Assembly (NCBI GenBank): GCA_017624915.1
Contig: JAGAMC010000049.1
Coordinates: 85,815 to 149,814 of the forward strand
DNA length: 64,000 bases
Reading direction: 5' to 3'
Origin: Oscillospiraceae bacterium
Lineage (GTDB): Bacteria > Bacillota > Clostridia > Oscillospirales > Oscillospiraceae
Below the pieces are notes generated by a model. That model saw only the letters and a list, made by a program, of their open reading frames with translations. It did not search any database and was not told where the DNA came from. Positions within the stretch are counted from its first letter, which is position 1; every line of letters begins with the position of its first letter. Both the position numbers and the translations under genes were made by a program. Positions 18,374 to 27,336 of this stretch are shown one piece after another.

Positions 18374-19099
18374 ATGTCCAAACTGTTTTCCTTTTTCCGC
18401 CGCAAACAGGCTGAGCCTGTGTTCTCGGCGGTGATCGTTGCAGCCGGAAGCGCAAGAAGGATGGAGGGAATCGACAAGGTCCTTGCCCCTCTGGGTGATA
18501 TTCCCGTCCTTGCGCGCACTCTGCAGGTCTTTCAAAACTGTCCAAAAATCACTGAAGTGGTGGTGGTGACCCGGGAAGACCTGCTGGTCGAGATCAGCCA
18601 AATGTGTAAGGTATATTCACTTAACAAGGTAAGTAAAATAGTGGTTGGCGGCGCTGAGCGCGTCCTGTCTGTACGGGCGGGACTGCGGGAAGCCCGGCAG
18701 GATGCTCAGCTGATCGCCATACACGACGGCGCCCGCCCGTTCCTGACGCAGAAGGTCCTGTGCGATGTCTTGGATCAGGCGGAAAAAACCGGTGCTGCCG
18801 CGCCTGCTGTTGCTGTGAACGACACGATCAAGCGGGCGGAGGCCGGTATCGTAGAGCAGACTGTGGACAGAAGCTGTCTCTGGGCCGTCCAGACGCCGCA
18901 GGTCTTTCAGGCAGACCTGATCCGTGCCGCGGTGGAAAAGGCGGTCATCGACAACGCCCCTGTCACGGACGATTGTTCTGCCGTGGAGCGCCTCGGCATG
19001 AAGGTCGTGCTCACACAGGGTGACCGGGAAAATATCAAGGTGACCACACCCTTTGATATGATCCTCGGTCAGGCGATTCTGGAAGCAAGGGAGGAATAA
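18374..19099 (+). CDS. ispD: 2-C-methyl-D-erythritol 4-phosphate cytidylyltransferase
   Basis: 241 residues. It transfers CMP to MEP in isoprenoid synthesis. The nucleotide-binding signature [12 protein letters not shown] is at 19-30, and [11 protein letters not shown] and AVQTPQVF are further family motifs. Compared with typical IspD it has a basic N-terminal extension ([12 protein letters not shown]) before the core. The ATG at 18374 follows GGGGAGGATC. ispF begins 2 bp after the stop, as expected for consecutive MEP-pathway enzymes. Confidence 0.96.
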   Translation: MSKLFSFFRRKQAEPVFSAVIVAAGSARRMEGIDKVLAPLGDIPVLARTLQVFQNCPKITEVVVVTREDLLVEISQMCKVYSLNKVSKIVVGGAERVLSVRAGLREARQDAQLIAIHDGARPFLTQKVLCDVLDQAEKTGAAAPAVAVNDTIKRAEAGIVEQTVDRSCLWAVQTPQVFQADLIRAAVEKAVIDNAPVTDDCSAVERLGMKVVLTQGDRENIKVTTPFDMILGQAILEAREE

Positions 19100-19101
19100 C
19101 T

Positions 19102-19578
19102 ATGTTTCGTATCGGGCATGGGTATGATGTGCACCGGCTGGTACCGGATCGAAAACTGATCCTGGGTGGGGTGGAAGTGCCTTATGAGCGTGGGCTTCTG
19201 GGCCATTCGGACGCCGATGTGCTCACGCACGCCGTTATGGACGCCCTGCTGGGTGCCGCCGCTCTGGGCGACATCGGCCGGCACTTTCCCGACACCGATC
19301 CCGCCTATAAAGGGGCAGACAGCCTGAAGCTGCTTGACCACGTAGTGGACCTTGTTCGTCAGCGGGGCTGGCAGGTGGGAAATGTGGACGCCACCGTTAT
19401 CGCACAGCGGCCGAAGCTGGCGGGTTACATCCCGCGGATGCGAACCCTGTTGGCTGAGCATATGAAGGTATCCGAAGACCGCGTCAATGTAAAGGCCACC
19501 ACGGAAGAAAAGCTCGGTTTTACCGGAGCGGGCGAGGGGATCGCTGTACACGCCGTTGTTCTTCTTGAAAGAGCGTAA
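19102..19578 (+). CDS. ispF: 2-C-methyl-D-erythritol 2,4-cyclodiphosphate synthase
   Basis: 158 residues, normal length. Zinc ligands are visible as GYDVH (Asp9, His11) and LTH (His43), with HSDADV at 35-40 and the C-terminal [15 protein letters not shown] loop. It acts directly after IspD and IspE in the MEP pathway; ispE is not in this window. Confidence 0.97.
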   Translation: MFRIGHGYDVHRLVPDRKLILGGVEVPYERGLLGHSDADVLTHAVMDALLGAAALGDIGRHFPDTDPAYKGADSLKLLDHVVDLVRQRGWQVGNVDATVIAQRPKLAGYIPRMRTLLAEHMKVSEDRVNVKATTEEKLGFTGAGEGIAVHAVVLLERA

Positions 19579-19586
19579 TATTCACG

Positions 19587-19622
19587 AAAAGTGCGAGACC
19601 TGGCGGTCCCGCACTTTTCTTC
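19587..19622 (+). terminator. Intrinsic terminator after ispF
   Basis: AAAAGTGCG and GACC pair with GGTC and CGCACTTTT with one A/C bulge pair; TTTTCTTCT follows. Confidence 0.85.
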
Positions 19623-19696
19623 TGCCGGGAACACTCCGGTCCGGGTAGCATACACTGTGCTGTAAGGGAGCCTTACCCTGAAAGCGAGGAACAGAT

Positions 19697-19954
19697 ATGC
19701 TCTACTATCTCATTGTGTGCCGTTCGCTGACCTATGCGCAGCGTACAGCCGCCGCCTTGGAGCGTGCGGGCATAACGGCCCGCACGCTCCGCTCCCCTAA
19801 AAGTATTTCCGGCGAGGGCTGCAGCCACTGTGTCCGGGTATCGCCCCGCGCTCTGGATGAAGCGCTGGAGATCCTGCACCGGGCGGGGCTGGAACCCAAA
19901 CGGATCTTTTCTGCTCAAAGCGATGGGACCTACGAGGAGGTCGGCCTGATATGA
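19697..19954 (+). CDS. DUF3343 protein (putative Se/S carrier-like)
   Basis: 85 residues. It matches the DUF3343 layout: YYLIVCRSLTYAQRTAAALE at the N-terminus, then GCSHCVRVSP with two cysteines (around residue 41-44), then a small alpha/beta domain. The family is proposed to carry sulfur or selenium. Here it overlaps the start of a cysteine-desulfurase gene by 4 bp, which supports a role as persulfide/selenide partner (inference). Confidence 0.8.
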   Translation: MLYYLIVCRSLTYAQRTAAALERAGITARTLRSPKSISGEGCSHCVRVSPRALDEALEILHRAGLEPKRIFSAQSDGTYEEVGLI

Positions 19955-21069
19955 TCTACCTTGACAGCGCCGCCACCACACTCCAAAAGCCCGGCAGTGT
20001 CGCCCGCGCCATGTGCCGGGCAGTGACCACTATGGCAAGTCCCGGCCGGGGCGGATATTCCGCAGCAGATTCGGCGGCCCGGACCGCATTTGAATGCCGG
20101 GAGGAAGCCGCCCGTCTGTTTGGCCTTGAAAATCCGGAACACGTTATATTCACCTGCAATGCTACCCACGCATTGAATATTGCCATCAAGTCCCTTGTAA
20201 AAGCAGGGGATACCGTTCTCGTCTCCGGCTACGAGCACAACGCCGTCACACGCCCACTCAGTGCTTTGGGTGTGACGATCAAAGTTGCTGATGGGACACT
20301 ATTTGACCCGGAAGACATGATTGAGCGCTTTGAGCGGATGCTCACGCCGAATGTCGACGCGGTGATCTGCACCCACGTTTCAAATGTGTTTGGATATATC
20401 CTGCCCATTGATGAGATCGCCCGCCTGTGCCGACAACGCTCTGTCCCGCTGATCGTTGATGCATCTCAGTCGGCAGGCCGCCTGAGCGTGGACATCAGCC
20501 GTTGGAATGCGGCCTTTGTGGCCATGCCGGGCCACAAGGGACTCTACGGACCGCAGGGAACGGGGCTTTTGCTGTGCAGTGCTCCCGCTTGTCCGATCAT
20601 GGAAGGGGGGACCGGAAGCGAGTCCATGCTGCAGCAGATGCCCGCTTTCCTCCCGGATCGTCTGGAAGCCGGGACCCACAACATTCCGGGCGTTTCCGGC
20701 CTTCTTGAAGGCCTGCGCTTTGTAAAGAGAGTCGGTGTGAAAAATATTGGCCGCCACGAAACGGATCTGATCCGGCACATGGCAAAAGAACTGTCCCATA
20801 TCCCGGGAGTACACGTATTTTACGCCCCGCAGAACCAGAGCGGCGCATTGTCCTTTACGGTGGACGGACTGGACTGCGAGGATGTGGGGCAGCGGCTTGC
20901 GGCCATGAACATTGCTGTGCGCTGCGGCTTGCATTGCGCGCCTTTGGCGCACCGCACCGCCGGCACGCTGCAAACCGGTACGGTACGCGCAAGTGTGTCA
21001 GCATTCAGTACAGAAAAAGAGATCGGCCGTTTCGTGAATGCGGTGAAAAAAGTCGTTTCAAATCAATAA
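19951..21069 (+). CDS. Cysteine desulfurase-like class V aminotransferase
   Basis: 372 residues, PLP-dependent. The Schiff-base Lys196 is in MPGHKGLYG; IYLDSAATTLQKP is the family N-terminus; YEHNAVTRPL and VDASQSAG are cofactor-binding motifs. The active-site loop AVRCGLHCAPLAH contains Cys325 and Cys329. It likely removes sulfur (or selenium) from cysteine or selenocysteine and passes it on, perhaps to the adjacent DUF3343 protein. It is not next to iscU or sufU, so it is probably not the main Fe-S cluster enzyme. Confidence 0.85.
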   Translation: MIYLDSAATTLQKPGSVARAMCRAVTTMASPGRGGYSAADSAARTAFECREEAARLFGLENPEHVIFTCNATHALNIAIKSLVKAGDTVLVSGYEHNAVTRPLSALGVTIKVADGTLFDPEDMIERFERMLTPNVDAVICTHVSNVFGYILPIDEIARLCRQRSVPLIVDASQSAGRLSVDISRWNAAFVAMPGHKGLYGPQGTGLLLCSAPACPIMEGGTGSESMLQQMPAFLPDRLEAGTHNIPGVSGLLEGLRFVKRVGVKNIGRHETDLIRHMAKELSHIPGVHVFYAPQNQSGALSFTVDGLDCEDVGQRLAAMNIAVRCGLHCAPLAHRTAGTLQTGTVRASVSAFSTEKEIGRFVNAVKKVVSNQ

Positions 21070-21080
21070 ATACCCGCCCG

Positions 21081-21116
21081 CCACAGTCCACAGGGATCGG
21101 ACTGTGGTTTTCTTTG
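21081..21116 (+). terminator. Intrinsic terminator after the cysteine desulfurase gene
   Basis: CCACAGTCC (21081-21089) pairs with GGACTGTGG (21099-21107), followed by TTTTCTTTG. Confidence 0.85.
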
Positions 21117-21165
21117 TTTGCAAGCAAATATATAAAATTTTAAACTTCTTTCTCCTGTCTAATCC

Positions 21166-21194
21166 TTGCCATTTCTGCTTTGATAATGTATAAT
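21166..21194 (+). promoter_or_regulatory. Sigma-A promoter for cdaA-cdaR
   Basis: TTGCCA at 21166-21171 and TATAAT at 21189-21194, spacer 17 bp, 60 bp upstream of the cdaA start. Confidence 0.75.
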
Positions 21195-21253
21195 GTATAA
21201 GAATTGGTATGCTATACCCATCTGCCCGTTTGCGGAGAAAAGAGGGGCCCGGA

Positions 21254-22138
21254 ATGGATGCTGTTATCCATGCTTTTTTTAACTTCATAAAGATGATCCG
21301 CATCAGTGACGTGGTCGACATCGCCATCCTGTCATTTGTTGTCTATAAGCTGATCTGGGGTACGCGAAAGAACAGCTTCGGCCGCGTTGTAAAGGGTGTC
21401 GGTGTGGTGCTGATTTTTATGCTGCTGGCCTCCGCGCTCAAGCTATATGCGGTCAGCTATCTGTTCAGCATCGTGGTGGAGTGGGGCGTTCTTGCCCTTG
21501 TTATCGTATTCCAGCCGGAGATCCGCCGCATGCTGGAAAAAGTGGGCGACAGCCGGCTTTTCCATCTGTTTTTCTCCTCCCATCCCCGTGATCTGAACAG
21601 TGTGGAACAGACTATCGGCGAGACTGTCTGCGCCTACAGCTCCATGTCCGGGGACAAGGTGGGGGCCCTCATGGTTTTTGAACGGCAGAATCATCTGGAC
21701 GATGTCATCAAGACCGGCACCGCTTTGGATGCGGCTGTATCTGCCGAATTGCTCAAGAATATTTTCTGGAATAAAGCACCTTTGCACGATGGTGCCGTCA
21801 TCGTACGAAACGGCCGGATCATCGCCGCAGGCTGCATGCTTCCCCTGTCCGGAAATGTCAACCTCAGCCGCGATCTGGGCATGCGCCACCGGGCCGGCAT
21901 TGGCATGAGCGAACACTCCGACGCCGTGGTGGCCATCGTCTCCGAAGAGACCGGTTCTATCTCTGTGGCGGTTGGCGGTATGCTCAAGCGCCATCTGGCG
22001 CCCGAGACACTGGAGCGGCTGCTTCGCAACGAGCTGCTGGTGGAAGACAGCTCCGGTGAAAGCGTCAATGTGCTGAGTGTGCTTGTCTCCATGTTCAACA
22101 AGTCCAAAAAAGGAGGCGGGCAGGATGAAATCAATTAA
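21254..22138 (+). CDS. cdaA: Diadenylate cyclase CdaA (c-di-AMP synthase)
   Basis: 294 residues. Three N-terminal membrane helices (about 20-35, 48-66, 70-87) precede a DAC catalytic domain with DGA at 179-181 and RHR at 211-213, the two signature motifs. It makes c-di-AMP from two ATP, a signal controlling potassium and osmolyte balance. The ATG at 21254 fits the family start. The gene overlaps cdaR by 14 bp; CdaR regulates CdaA at the membrane. Confidence 0.96.
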   Translation: MDAVIHAFFNFIKMIRISDVVDIAILSFVVYKLIWGTRKNSFGRVVKGVGVVLIFMLLASALKLYAVSYLFSIVVEWGVLALVIVFQPEIRRMLEKVGDSRLFHLFFSSHPRDLNSVEQTIGETVCAYSSMSGDKVGALMVFERQNHLDDVIKTGTALDAAVSAELLKNIFWNKAPLHDGAVIVRNGRIIAAGCMLPLSGNVNLSRDLGMRHRAGIGMSEHSDAVVAIVSEETGSISVAVGGMLKRHLAPETLERLLRNELLVEDSSGESVNVLSVLVSMFNKSKKGGGQDEIN

Positions 22139-23354
22139 AGAGAGCAAATGGCTGTACATCCTGATCTCCATCCTGATCGCATCCACTATCTGGATGTATG
22201 TGCGCGTGGGCGAAGACCCGGAACTTGAAAACCGTGTGCGGGATATTCCGGTCACCGTGTCCGGGGATCGGGTGCTTGAAAATCAGGGTCTCATGGTGGA
22301 CAGCCTGTCTCACGAATGCGTCACGCTGGTCTGGAAAGGCCGCTGGAACGATGTGAGCCGGCTGGGCAACGACAATGTGTCTGTTTCCGTGGACGTGTCC
22401 CGCATTACCGAACCGGGCACTTATGAGTTGGAATATACCATCAATTTTCCTCCCGCCGTACCGCAATCTGCAGTGTCGCTGCAGACCAGCTATCCCGAAC
22501 AGATCACCGTTACAGTGTCCAAGATCTATTCCAAAACCTTTGATATCCATCCTGTCTTCAAGGGCAGTGTCGCGGCCGGATATCAGGCCGGACAGTTCAT
22601 TCTGGACCCTGAAACCGTCCTGGTCAGCGGCACACAGGAAAAGGTTGACAGCATCAACGAGGTTCAGGTGATCCTGGATCAGAAGGATCTGAAGTCAAGT
22701 TTTTCCGGCGACCTGCCGCTGGTTCTGGTGGACGAACGCGGCAGACAGATCGAGCACGCCGGCCTGCGGTTCAGCGCGGAAACCGTGTACACATACCTTC
22801 CCATCGTTGTGATGAAGGAGATCCCTCTCGATATCGACATCATCACAGGCGGCGGGGCCACCGACAAGAACATCGAGTATAAAATCACGCCCAAAACCAT
22901 TACCGTCTCCGGCCCCGAGGAGGAGATGGCCCATCTGGACAAGCTCACCCTCGGCAGCATCGACCTTGCTCAGGTCATGGGTTCCTACACTCACGAGTAT
23001 CCTGTTTTCGTCCCTGCCGATATGGAAAACGTCAGCGGCATTTCAAAGGCCACCGTTGAAATAACGGTCAAAGACCTGAATACAAAGACCGTGGAAGTGG
23101 AAAACATTGAACTGGCCAATGTTCCCAAGGGATACAAGGCCGCCCTTGTGACGCAGGCTCTGACCATCGTTCTGCGCGGTACACCGGAGTCGCTGGACAA
23201 GGTGCAGACAAGTCAGATCCGCGTCGTGGCTGATCTGGCAGAGCTGTCGGCCACCGGTTCCTATAATGTGCCGGTCAAGGTCTATCTGTACGCGGACAGC
23301 GGCGTGGGTGTCATCGGCCAGAACAACGTAGTGGTCAACCTTACCAAACGCTAA
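22125..23354 (+). CDS. cdaR: CdaR (YbbR-domain) regulator of diadenylate cyclase
   Basis: 409 residues. A single N-terminal membrane anchor (WLYILISILIASTIWMYV) is followed by four extracytoplasmic YbbR-type repeats of about 80 residues, with recurring PV, VxGxxE and VDL strands. The start at 22125 follows AAAAGGAGGCGGGCAGG. In Firmicutes CdaR binds CdaA and modulates its activity. glmM, often the third gene of this operon, is not present here. Confidence 0.93.
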   Translation: MKSIKESKWLYILISILIASTIWMYVRVGEDPELENRVRDIPVTVSGDRVLENQGLMVDSLSHECVTLVWKGRWNDVSRLGNDNVSVSVDVSRITEPGTYELEYTINFPPAVPQSAVSLQTSYPEQITVTVSKIYSKTFDIHPVFKGSVAAGYQAGQFILDPETVLVSGTQEKVDSINEVQVILDQKDLKSSFSGDLPLVLVDERGRQIEHAGLRFSAETVYTYLPIVVMKEIPLDIDIITGGGATDKNIEYKITPKTITVSGPEEEMAHLDKLTLGSIDLAQVMGSYTHEYPVFVPADMENVSGISKATVEITVKDLNTKTVEVENIELANVPKGYKAALVTQALTIVLRGTPESLDKVQTSQIRVVADLAELSATGSYNVPVKVYLYADSGVGVIGQNNVVVNLTKR

Positions 23355-23379
23355 ACCGCACAAAGGAGCTTTCAACATC

Positions 23380-23796
23380 ATGGTACAAAAGGCCATCGTA
23401 AAACGGATCGTTTCCCCGGAAGTGGCTGAGGTGTCTCTTATGCGGCAGCTGGAATGCGGCCTGAGCTGCAAAAGTTGCGAAGGTTGTCCCCAAAAGCCCA
23501 AGGACGAGATCCTTGCTCTGGCAGACAACGCCGCGGGTGTTGCTGTGGGCGACGTGGTGGAGGTGGAGTCCAATGCAGGCAGTGCCATCGGCATTGCTGC
23601 GCTGGTCTACCTGCTGCCCTGCATTACACTGATCCTCGGGTATGTGGTCGGGACTGCCTTTACCTCTTCGCAAGCCCTTTGTCTTGTAACCGCCTTTGCC
23701 GGCCTGTTTCTGGGCTTTGTTCCCGCTGTGCTGCTCAACAGAAAGCTTTCCGTAGCCGGAAAGCCCGAGTTCACCATCGTGTCCGGCAGGAGGTGA
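23380..23796 (+). CDS. RseC/MucC-family SoxR-reducing system protein
   Basis: 138 residues. A Cys-rich cytoplasmic segment (CGLSCKSCEGCPQKP, about 27-41) is followed by two membrane helices (GIAALVYLLPCITLILGYVVG and LCLVTAFAGLFLGFVPAVLL). RseC proteins accompany Rnf-type electron transport and SoxR reduction in other bacteria; here no rnf genes are adjacent, so the redox role is inferred from the family. Its last codons supply the Shine-Dalgarno for the next gene. Confidence 0.85.
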   Translation: MVQKAIVKRIVSPEVAEVSLMRQLECGLSCKSCEGCPQKPKDEILALADNAAGVAVGDVVEVESNAGSAIGIAALVYLLPCITLILGYVVGTAFTSSQALCLVTAFAGLFLGFVPAVLLNRKLSVAGKPEFTIVSGRR

Positions 23797-23805
23797 GCGG
23801 CCATC
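23788..23805 (+). promoter_or_regulatory. Strong ribosome-binding site with an ATC initiation codon
   Basis: AGGAGGTG at 23788-23795 is followed by seven bases and then ATC at 23803. The reading frame from ATC gives [12 protein letters not shown] directly after the start, matching the usual N-terminus of the DUF5685 family. No ATG, GTG or TTG exists in frame between the upstream in-frame TGA (23794-23796) and the GTG at 23824. Confidence 0.7.
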
Positions 23806-24672
23806 TTCGGTTACGTTCGCCCCGTGCGCGAGGAACTCAAATGCCGGGATTTTGACCTGTACCGCGCCACCTACTGCGGGCTGTGCCGTACCATGCGCCG
23901 CCGCTGTGGCATTATGGCGCCCATGGTACTCAATTTTGACTTTACCTTCCTTGCCGTTATGCTTGCCCCCGAAAAAGGGGAGCAGCTGACTTACTGCCAC
24001 CGCTGCCACATCTGGCCCCGCCGCCGCTGCATGTGCTGCCAGTCTCCCGCTCTGGAGCTGGCCGCGGATGAAAGCGTGATCCTCGCCTACTGGCAGCTGA
24101 GGGATAAAGTACAGGATGAAACCTTCCTTGGCGGCCTTGGGCACAGGTTTTTTGCCCTCATGCTGCGGTCGGCCTACCGCCGCGCCGCCGCCCGTCTGCC
24201 CTCTTTTACCGAGGCGGTGACCCGGCAGCTTTCCGCGCTGCACGGGCTGGAACAGGAAAACTGTACATCCCTTGACCGGGCTGCAGATACCTTTGCCGTC
24301 CTGCTTCGCTCCGCCGTGCCCTGCTCACAGGACGAAGCAAAGGACCGGGCCATGGGCCAGCTTCTCTATCATCTGGGCCGGTGGATCTACCTGCTGGATG
24401 CCCGGGACGACCTTGAAGAAGACCGCACCAAAGGCAATTATAACCCCATCCTCCTGCGTTACGGCCAGCAGCCTTGTGATGAACAGCTTTCCCTGACGCT
24501 GGACAACTCCCTGAGTCTGATGCGTGCCGCCTGCGGGCTTCTTGACTTTGGCCGGCAGACACAGCTGATAGAAAATGTTCTGTATCTGGGCCTGCCCCTT
24601 GTGCAGCGGGCGGTTTTTGACGGAAGCTGGAAGCAGTTGAAAAAACAAAAGATTTGGAGAAACAAGATATGA
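23803..24672 (+). CDS. DUF5685 family protein (ATC start)
   Basis: 289 residues if translation begins at the ATC at 23803, which restores the family N-terminus and uses a well-placed Shine-Dalgarno; a GTG at 23824 would give 282 residues and lose it. The sequence has paired Cys residues ([19 protein letters not shown]), suggesting metal or Fe-S binding, and a helical body with [22 protein letters not shown]. The fold recalls terpenoid-synthase-like all-alpha proteins, but the function is unknown. It usually sits with a J-domain gene, as here. Confidence 0.82.
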   Translation: MFGYVRPVREELKCRDFDLYRATYCGLCRTMRRRCGIMAPMVLNFDFTFLAVMLAPEKGEQLTYCHRCHIWPRRRCMCCQSPALELAADESVILAYWQLRDKVQDETFLGGLGHRFFALMLRSAYRRAAARLPSFTEAVTRQLSALHGLEQENCTSLDRAADTFAVLLRSAVPCSQDEAKDRAMGQLLYHLGRWIYLLDARDDLEEDRTKGNYNPILLRYGQQPCDEQLSLTLDNSLSLMRAACGLLDFGRQTQLIENVLYLGLPLVQRAVFDGSWKQLKKQKIWRNKI

Positions 24673-25262
24673 ACGATCCCTACAGCGTGCTGGGTGTGGA
24701 TCCCGGCGCCAGTGACGACGAGATCAAAAAGGCATATCGGGAGCTTGCCCGGAAATACCACCCGGACAACTATCAGAACAACCCTCTTGCCGACCTTGCC
24801 GAGGAAAAAATGAAGGCCGTCAACGAGGCCTACGACGCCATACAAAAACAGCGTCAGGGCGGCGGCAGTTCCGGTCAGTCCGGCAGCTACAGACCTCAGG
24901 GCGGCTATTCTGCCCAGAGCAGCAACCCGACCTTTGCCCGCATCCGCAGCGTCATTTCCGCCGGCGATCTTGCTCAGGCGGAACGTCTGCTTAACGAGGT
25001 CAGCGACCACAGCGCCGAGTGGTACTTCCTGCGCGGCACCGTGGCCTACCGCAAGGGCTGGCTGGACGAGGCCATGCAGAATTATCAGATCGCCTGCCAG
25101 ATGGACCCGAACAACATGGAATACCGTCAGGCCCTTGCCATGATGCAGCGGGGCGGCGCAGGCTTTACGCCCTATGGTTATTCCAGCGACCTGTCCGATT
25201 GCTGTACCACATATTTGTGCCTGAGATGCCTGTGCCCTCTTGACGGTGGGCTTTGCTGCTGA
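24669..25262 (+). CDS. J-domain (DnaJ-like) protein with Cys-rich tail
   Basis: 197 residues. The N-terminal J domain ([33 protein letters not shown]) contains the HPD motif needed to stimulate Hsp70 ATPase. A Gly/Ser linker, then a TPR-like segment ([34 protein letters not shown]), then a Cys-rich C-terminus with seven Cys in the last 22 residues follow. The ATG at 24669 overlaps the previous stop (ATGA) and follows TTGGAGA. It probably recruits DnaK to a specific client, perhaps the DUF5685 protein. Confidence 0.88.
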   Translation: MNDPYSVLGVDPGASDDEIKKAYRELARKYHPDNYQNNPLADLAEEKMKAVNEAYDAIQKQRQGGGSSGQSGSYRPQGGYSAQSSNPTFARIRSVISAGDLAQAERLLNEVSDHSAEWYFLRGTVAYRKGWLDEAMQNYQIACQMDPNNMEYRQALAMMQRGGAGFTPYGYSSDLSDCCTTYLCLRCLCPLDGGLCC

Positions 25263-25297
25263 GCGCAGAAGGAAAAAATAGAGGAAGTGTTTTAAAC

Positions 25298-26176
25298 ATG
25301 GTCAAAAGCATGACTGGCTACGGCAGGGGAGAGGCTGTTCTCAATGGCCGCTCCATTACCGTGGAAGTTCGTTCCGTAAACAACCGTTATCTTGACTGTT
25401 CGGTCAAGCTGCCCCGTCTGTACATCTTTGCTGAGGATGCCATCAAGTCCCGCGTGCAGAACAGCATTTCCCGCGGCAAGGTGGATGTGTTCGTCACCCT
25501 GGACAATACCCAGGGCGAGCAGGTGGTTATCAGCGTCAACCAGCCTGTTGCCGACAGCTACTTTAACGCTTTGACCGCTCTGCGCGATCAGTACGCCCTG
25601 AAAGACGACATTTCTGTATCCCTGCTGTCCCGTTTCCAGGATGTCCTTCTGGTGGAAAAGAGCCAGGAGGATGTGGAAGCGGTGGCCCAGGATATCTGCA
25701 GTGTGCTTGACATGGCTCTGCAGGACTTTACCGCCATGCGTCAGCGGGAAGGTGAAAAGCTGGCGGAGGACATCCGCAGCCGCTCGTGCACCATCTCCGG
25801 CCTGCTTGCCAGGGTGGAAGAGCGCTCTCCCAAAACCGTGTCTGAGTACCGCACCAAGCTGGAGTCCCGCATGAAGGAGGTCCTGTCCAACACACAGCTG
25901 GACGAAAGCCGGATCCTGACCGAGGCAGCCATCTTTGCCGATAAGATCGCCGTGGACGAGGAGACCGTCCGCCTGCACAGCCACCTGAGCCAGCTGGAGG
26001 AAATGCTTGCCTCCGGTGTTCCCGTAGGCCGCAAGCTTGACTTCCTCATTCAGGAGTTCAATCGTGAGGCCAATACCATCGGCTCCAAATGCAGCGATTT
26101 GGAGATCTCCCGCTATGTGGTGGATATCAAGGCCGAGATCGAAAAGATCCGTGAACAGGTCCAGAACGTGGAGTAA
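25298..26176 (+). CDS. YicC/YloC-family endoribonuclease
   Basis: 292 residues. The family N-terminus [13 protein letters not shown] is followed by [12 protein letters not shown], and the C-terminus has the conserved [24 protein letters not shown]. Members are metal-dependent endoribonucleases. The gene heads the yicC-remA-gmk-rpoZ string, the same order as in Bacillus (yloC-remA-gmk-rpoZ). The ATG at 25298 was chosen by family alignment. Confidence 0.93.
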   Translation: MVKSMTGYGRGEAVLNGRSITVEVRSVNNRYLDCSVKLPRLYIFAEDAIKSRVQNSISRGKVDVFVTLDNTQGEQVVISVNQPVADSYFNALTALRDQYALKDDISVSLLSRFQDVLLVEKSQEDVEAVAQDICSVLDMALQDFTAMRQREGEKLAEDIRSRSCTISGLLARVEERSPKTVSEYRTKLESRMKEVLSNTQLDESRILTEAAIFADKIAVDEETVRLHSHLSQLEEMLASGVPVGRKLDFLIQEFNREANTIGSKCSDLEISRYVVDIKAEIEKIREQVQNVE

Positions 26177-26190
26177 AAGGAGCGAACAGC

Positions 26191-26466
26191 GTGAAACTGA
26201 TCAATATTGGCTTTGGCAACATGGTTTCCGCCGGGCGGCTGGTTGCCATCGTCAGTCCCGATTCAGCGCCTATAAAGCGCATGGTGCAGGAGGCCCGTGA
26301 CCGCGGCATCCTGATCGACGCGACCTACGGTCGGCGCACCCGTGCGGTGCTTATTATGGACAACGATCATCTGGTCCTGTCCGCCCTGCAGCCTGAAACC
26401 GTTGCAAACCGCTTTGACAACAGAGATCACACTCTTGCCGACAGCGAGGAGGAGATCCTGGAATGA
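26191..26466 (+). CDS. remA: RemA-family (DUF370) DNA-binding regulator
   Basis: 91 residues. Conserved features are [27 protein letters not shown] and [16 protein letters not shown]. In B. subtilis RemA forms an octameric ring and activates biofilm matrix and osmoprotection genes. The start is GTG at 26191 behind AAAAGGAGCG. It overlaps gmk by 4 bp. Confidence 0.93.
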   Translation: MKLINIGFGNMVSAGRLVAIVSPDSAPIKRMVQEARDRGILIDATYGRRTRAVLIMDNDHLVLSALQPETVANRFDNRDHTLADSEEEILE

Positions 26467-27080
26467 TACCTAACAAAAACAAAAAGGGGCAGCTGGTGGT
26501 GCTTTCCGGACCATCAGGCGTGGGAAAGAGCACCGTTATTGCTGAGCTTATGGCTCAGCGTAAGCTGTTTTTCTCCGTATCCTATACCACCCGCCAGCCC
26601 CGTGTGGGCGAAGCGGACGGCGTCAACTACAACTTTGTGTCCCGTGAGGAGTTCCAGCGCATGATCGATGCCGATGAACTGCTGGAATACACTCAGTATC
26701 AGGGTAATTACTACGGCACCTCCCTGAAGATCCTGCGCGAGAAGCTGGACGCAGGAGTGGACGTACTGCTGGACGTGGAAGTGGAGGGTGCCGGAAATGT
26801 CCGCAGGCGCTGTCCCGACGCGCTTTTGATCTTTATGATCCCGCCTTCCTTTGAAGAGCTTTCCAGACGGCTCCATGGCCGGAACACGGACAACGAGCAG
26901 GTGATCGCCGGCCGTCTTGCCCGGGCCCGCGAGGAGTATAAAGAGATCCCGAAGTATGACTATCTGGTCATCAACGACAAGGTCGCCCATGCGGTGGCCG
27001 AGATCGAAGCAATTTTGACCGCGGCCGAGTGCCGCATGGCAAACAGAAAATACATTGTTGAAGGAGACTACGCGTTATGA
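26463..27080 (+). CDS. gmk: Guanylate kinase
   Basis: 205 residues. P-loop GPSGVGKST at 16-24, the [24 protein letters not shown]-binding region and [11 protein letters not shown] are clear. It phosphorylates GMP to GDP. It overlaps both remA and rpoZ by 4 bp, so the four genes are one coupled unit. Confidence 0.97.
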   Translation: MIPNKNKKGQLVVLSGPSGVGKSTVIAELMAQRKLFFSVSYTTRQPRVGEADGVNYNFVSREEFQRMIDADELLEYTQYQGNYYGTSLKILREKLDAGVDVLLDVEVEGAGNVRRRCPDALLIFMIPPSFEELSRRLHGRNTDNEQVIAGRLARAREEYKEIPKYDYLVINDKVAHAVAEIEAILTAAECRMANRKYIVEGDYAL

Positions 27081-27268
27081 TGCTCTATCCCCCCATGAAA
27101 GACCTGCTGTCCAAAGTTCCCAGCCGCTACGAGCTGGTCAATGTCGTTGCCTGCCGTGCCCGCCAGATCGCCGGCGAGGCGGAGGAAAACAGCACTCCCC
27201 TTCAGGATAAGCCCGTCAGCATCGCCATCCGCGAGATCGCTGCCGGCCAGACTGAGACCGAGATCTGA
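27077..27268 (+). CDS. rpoZ: DNA-directed RNA polymerase omega subunit
   Basis: 63 residues. The conserved core SRYELVNVVACRARQIAGEAE and KPVSIAIREIAAGQ match RpoZ. Omega helps assemble the beta-prime subunit. The gene follows gmk with a 4-bp overlap, the standard position, and is closed by a terminator. Confidence 0.93.
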   Translation: MMLYPPMKDLLSKVPSRYELVNVVACRARQIAGEAEENSTPLQDKPVSIAIREIAAGQTETEI

Positions 27269-27290
27269 ACGAGATAAAAGGCAAGTGTAA

Positions 27291-27315
27291 GGCAAGTGCT
27301 TTTCACTTGCCTTTT
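27291..27315 (+). terminator. Intrinsic terminator after rpoZ
   Basis: GGCAAGTG (27291-27298), loop CTTTT, CACTTGCC (27304-27311), TTTT. A second copy of GGCAAGTG at 27280-27287 can compete for the same 3' arm. Confidence 0.75.
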
Positions 27316-27336
27316 CAGGCGAAAGGGGGCGGAGAA

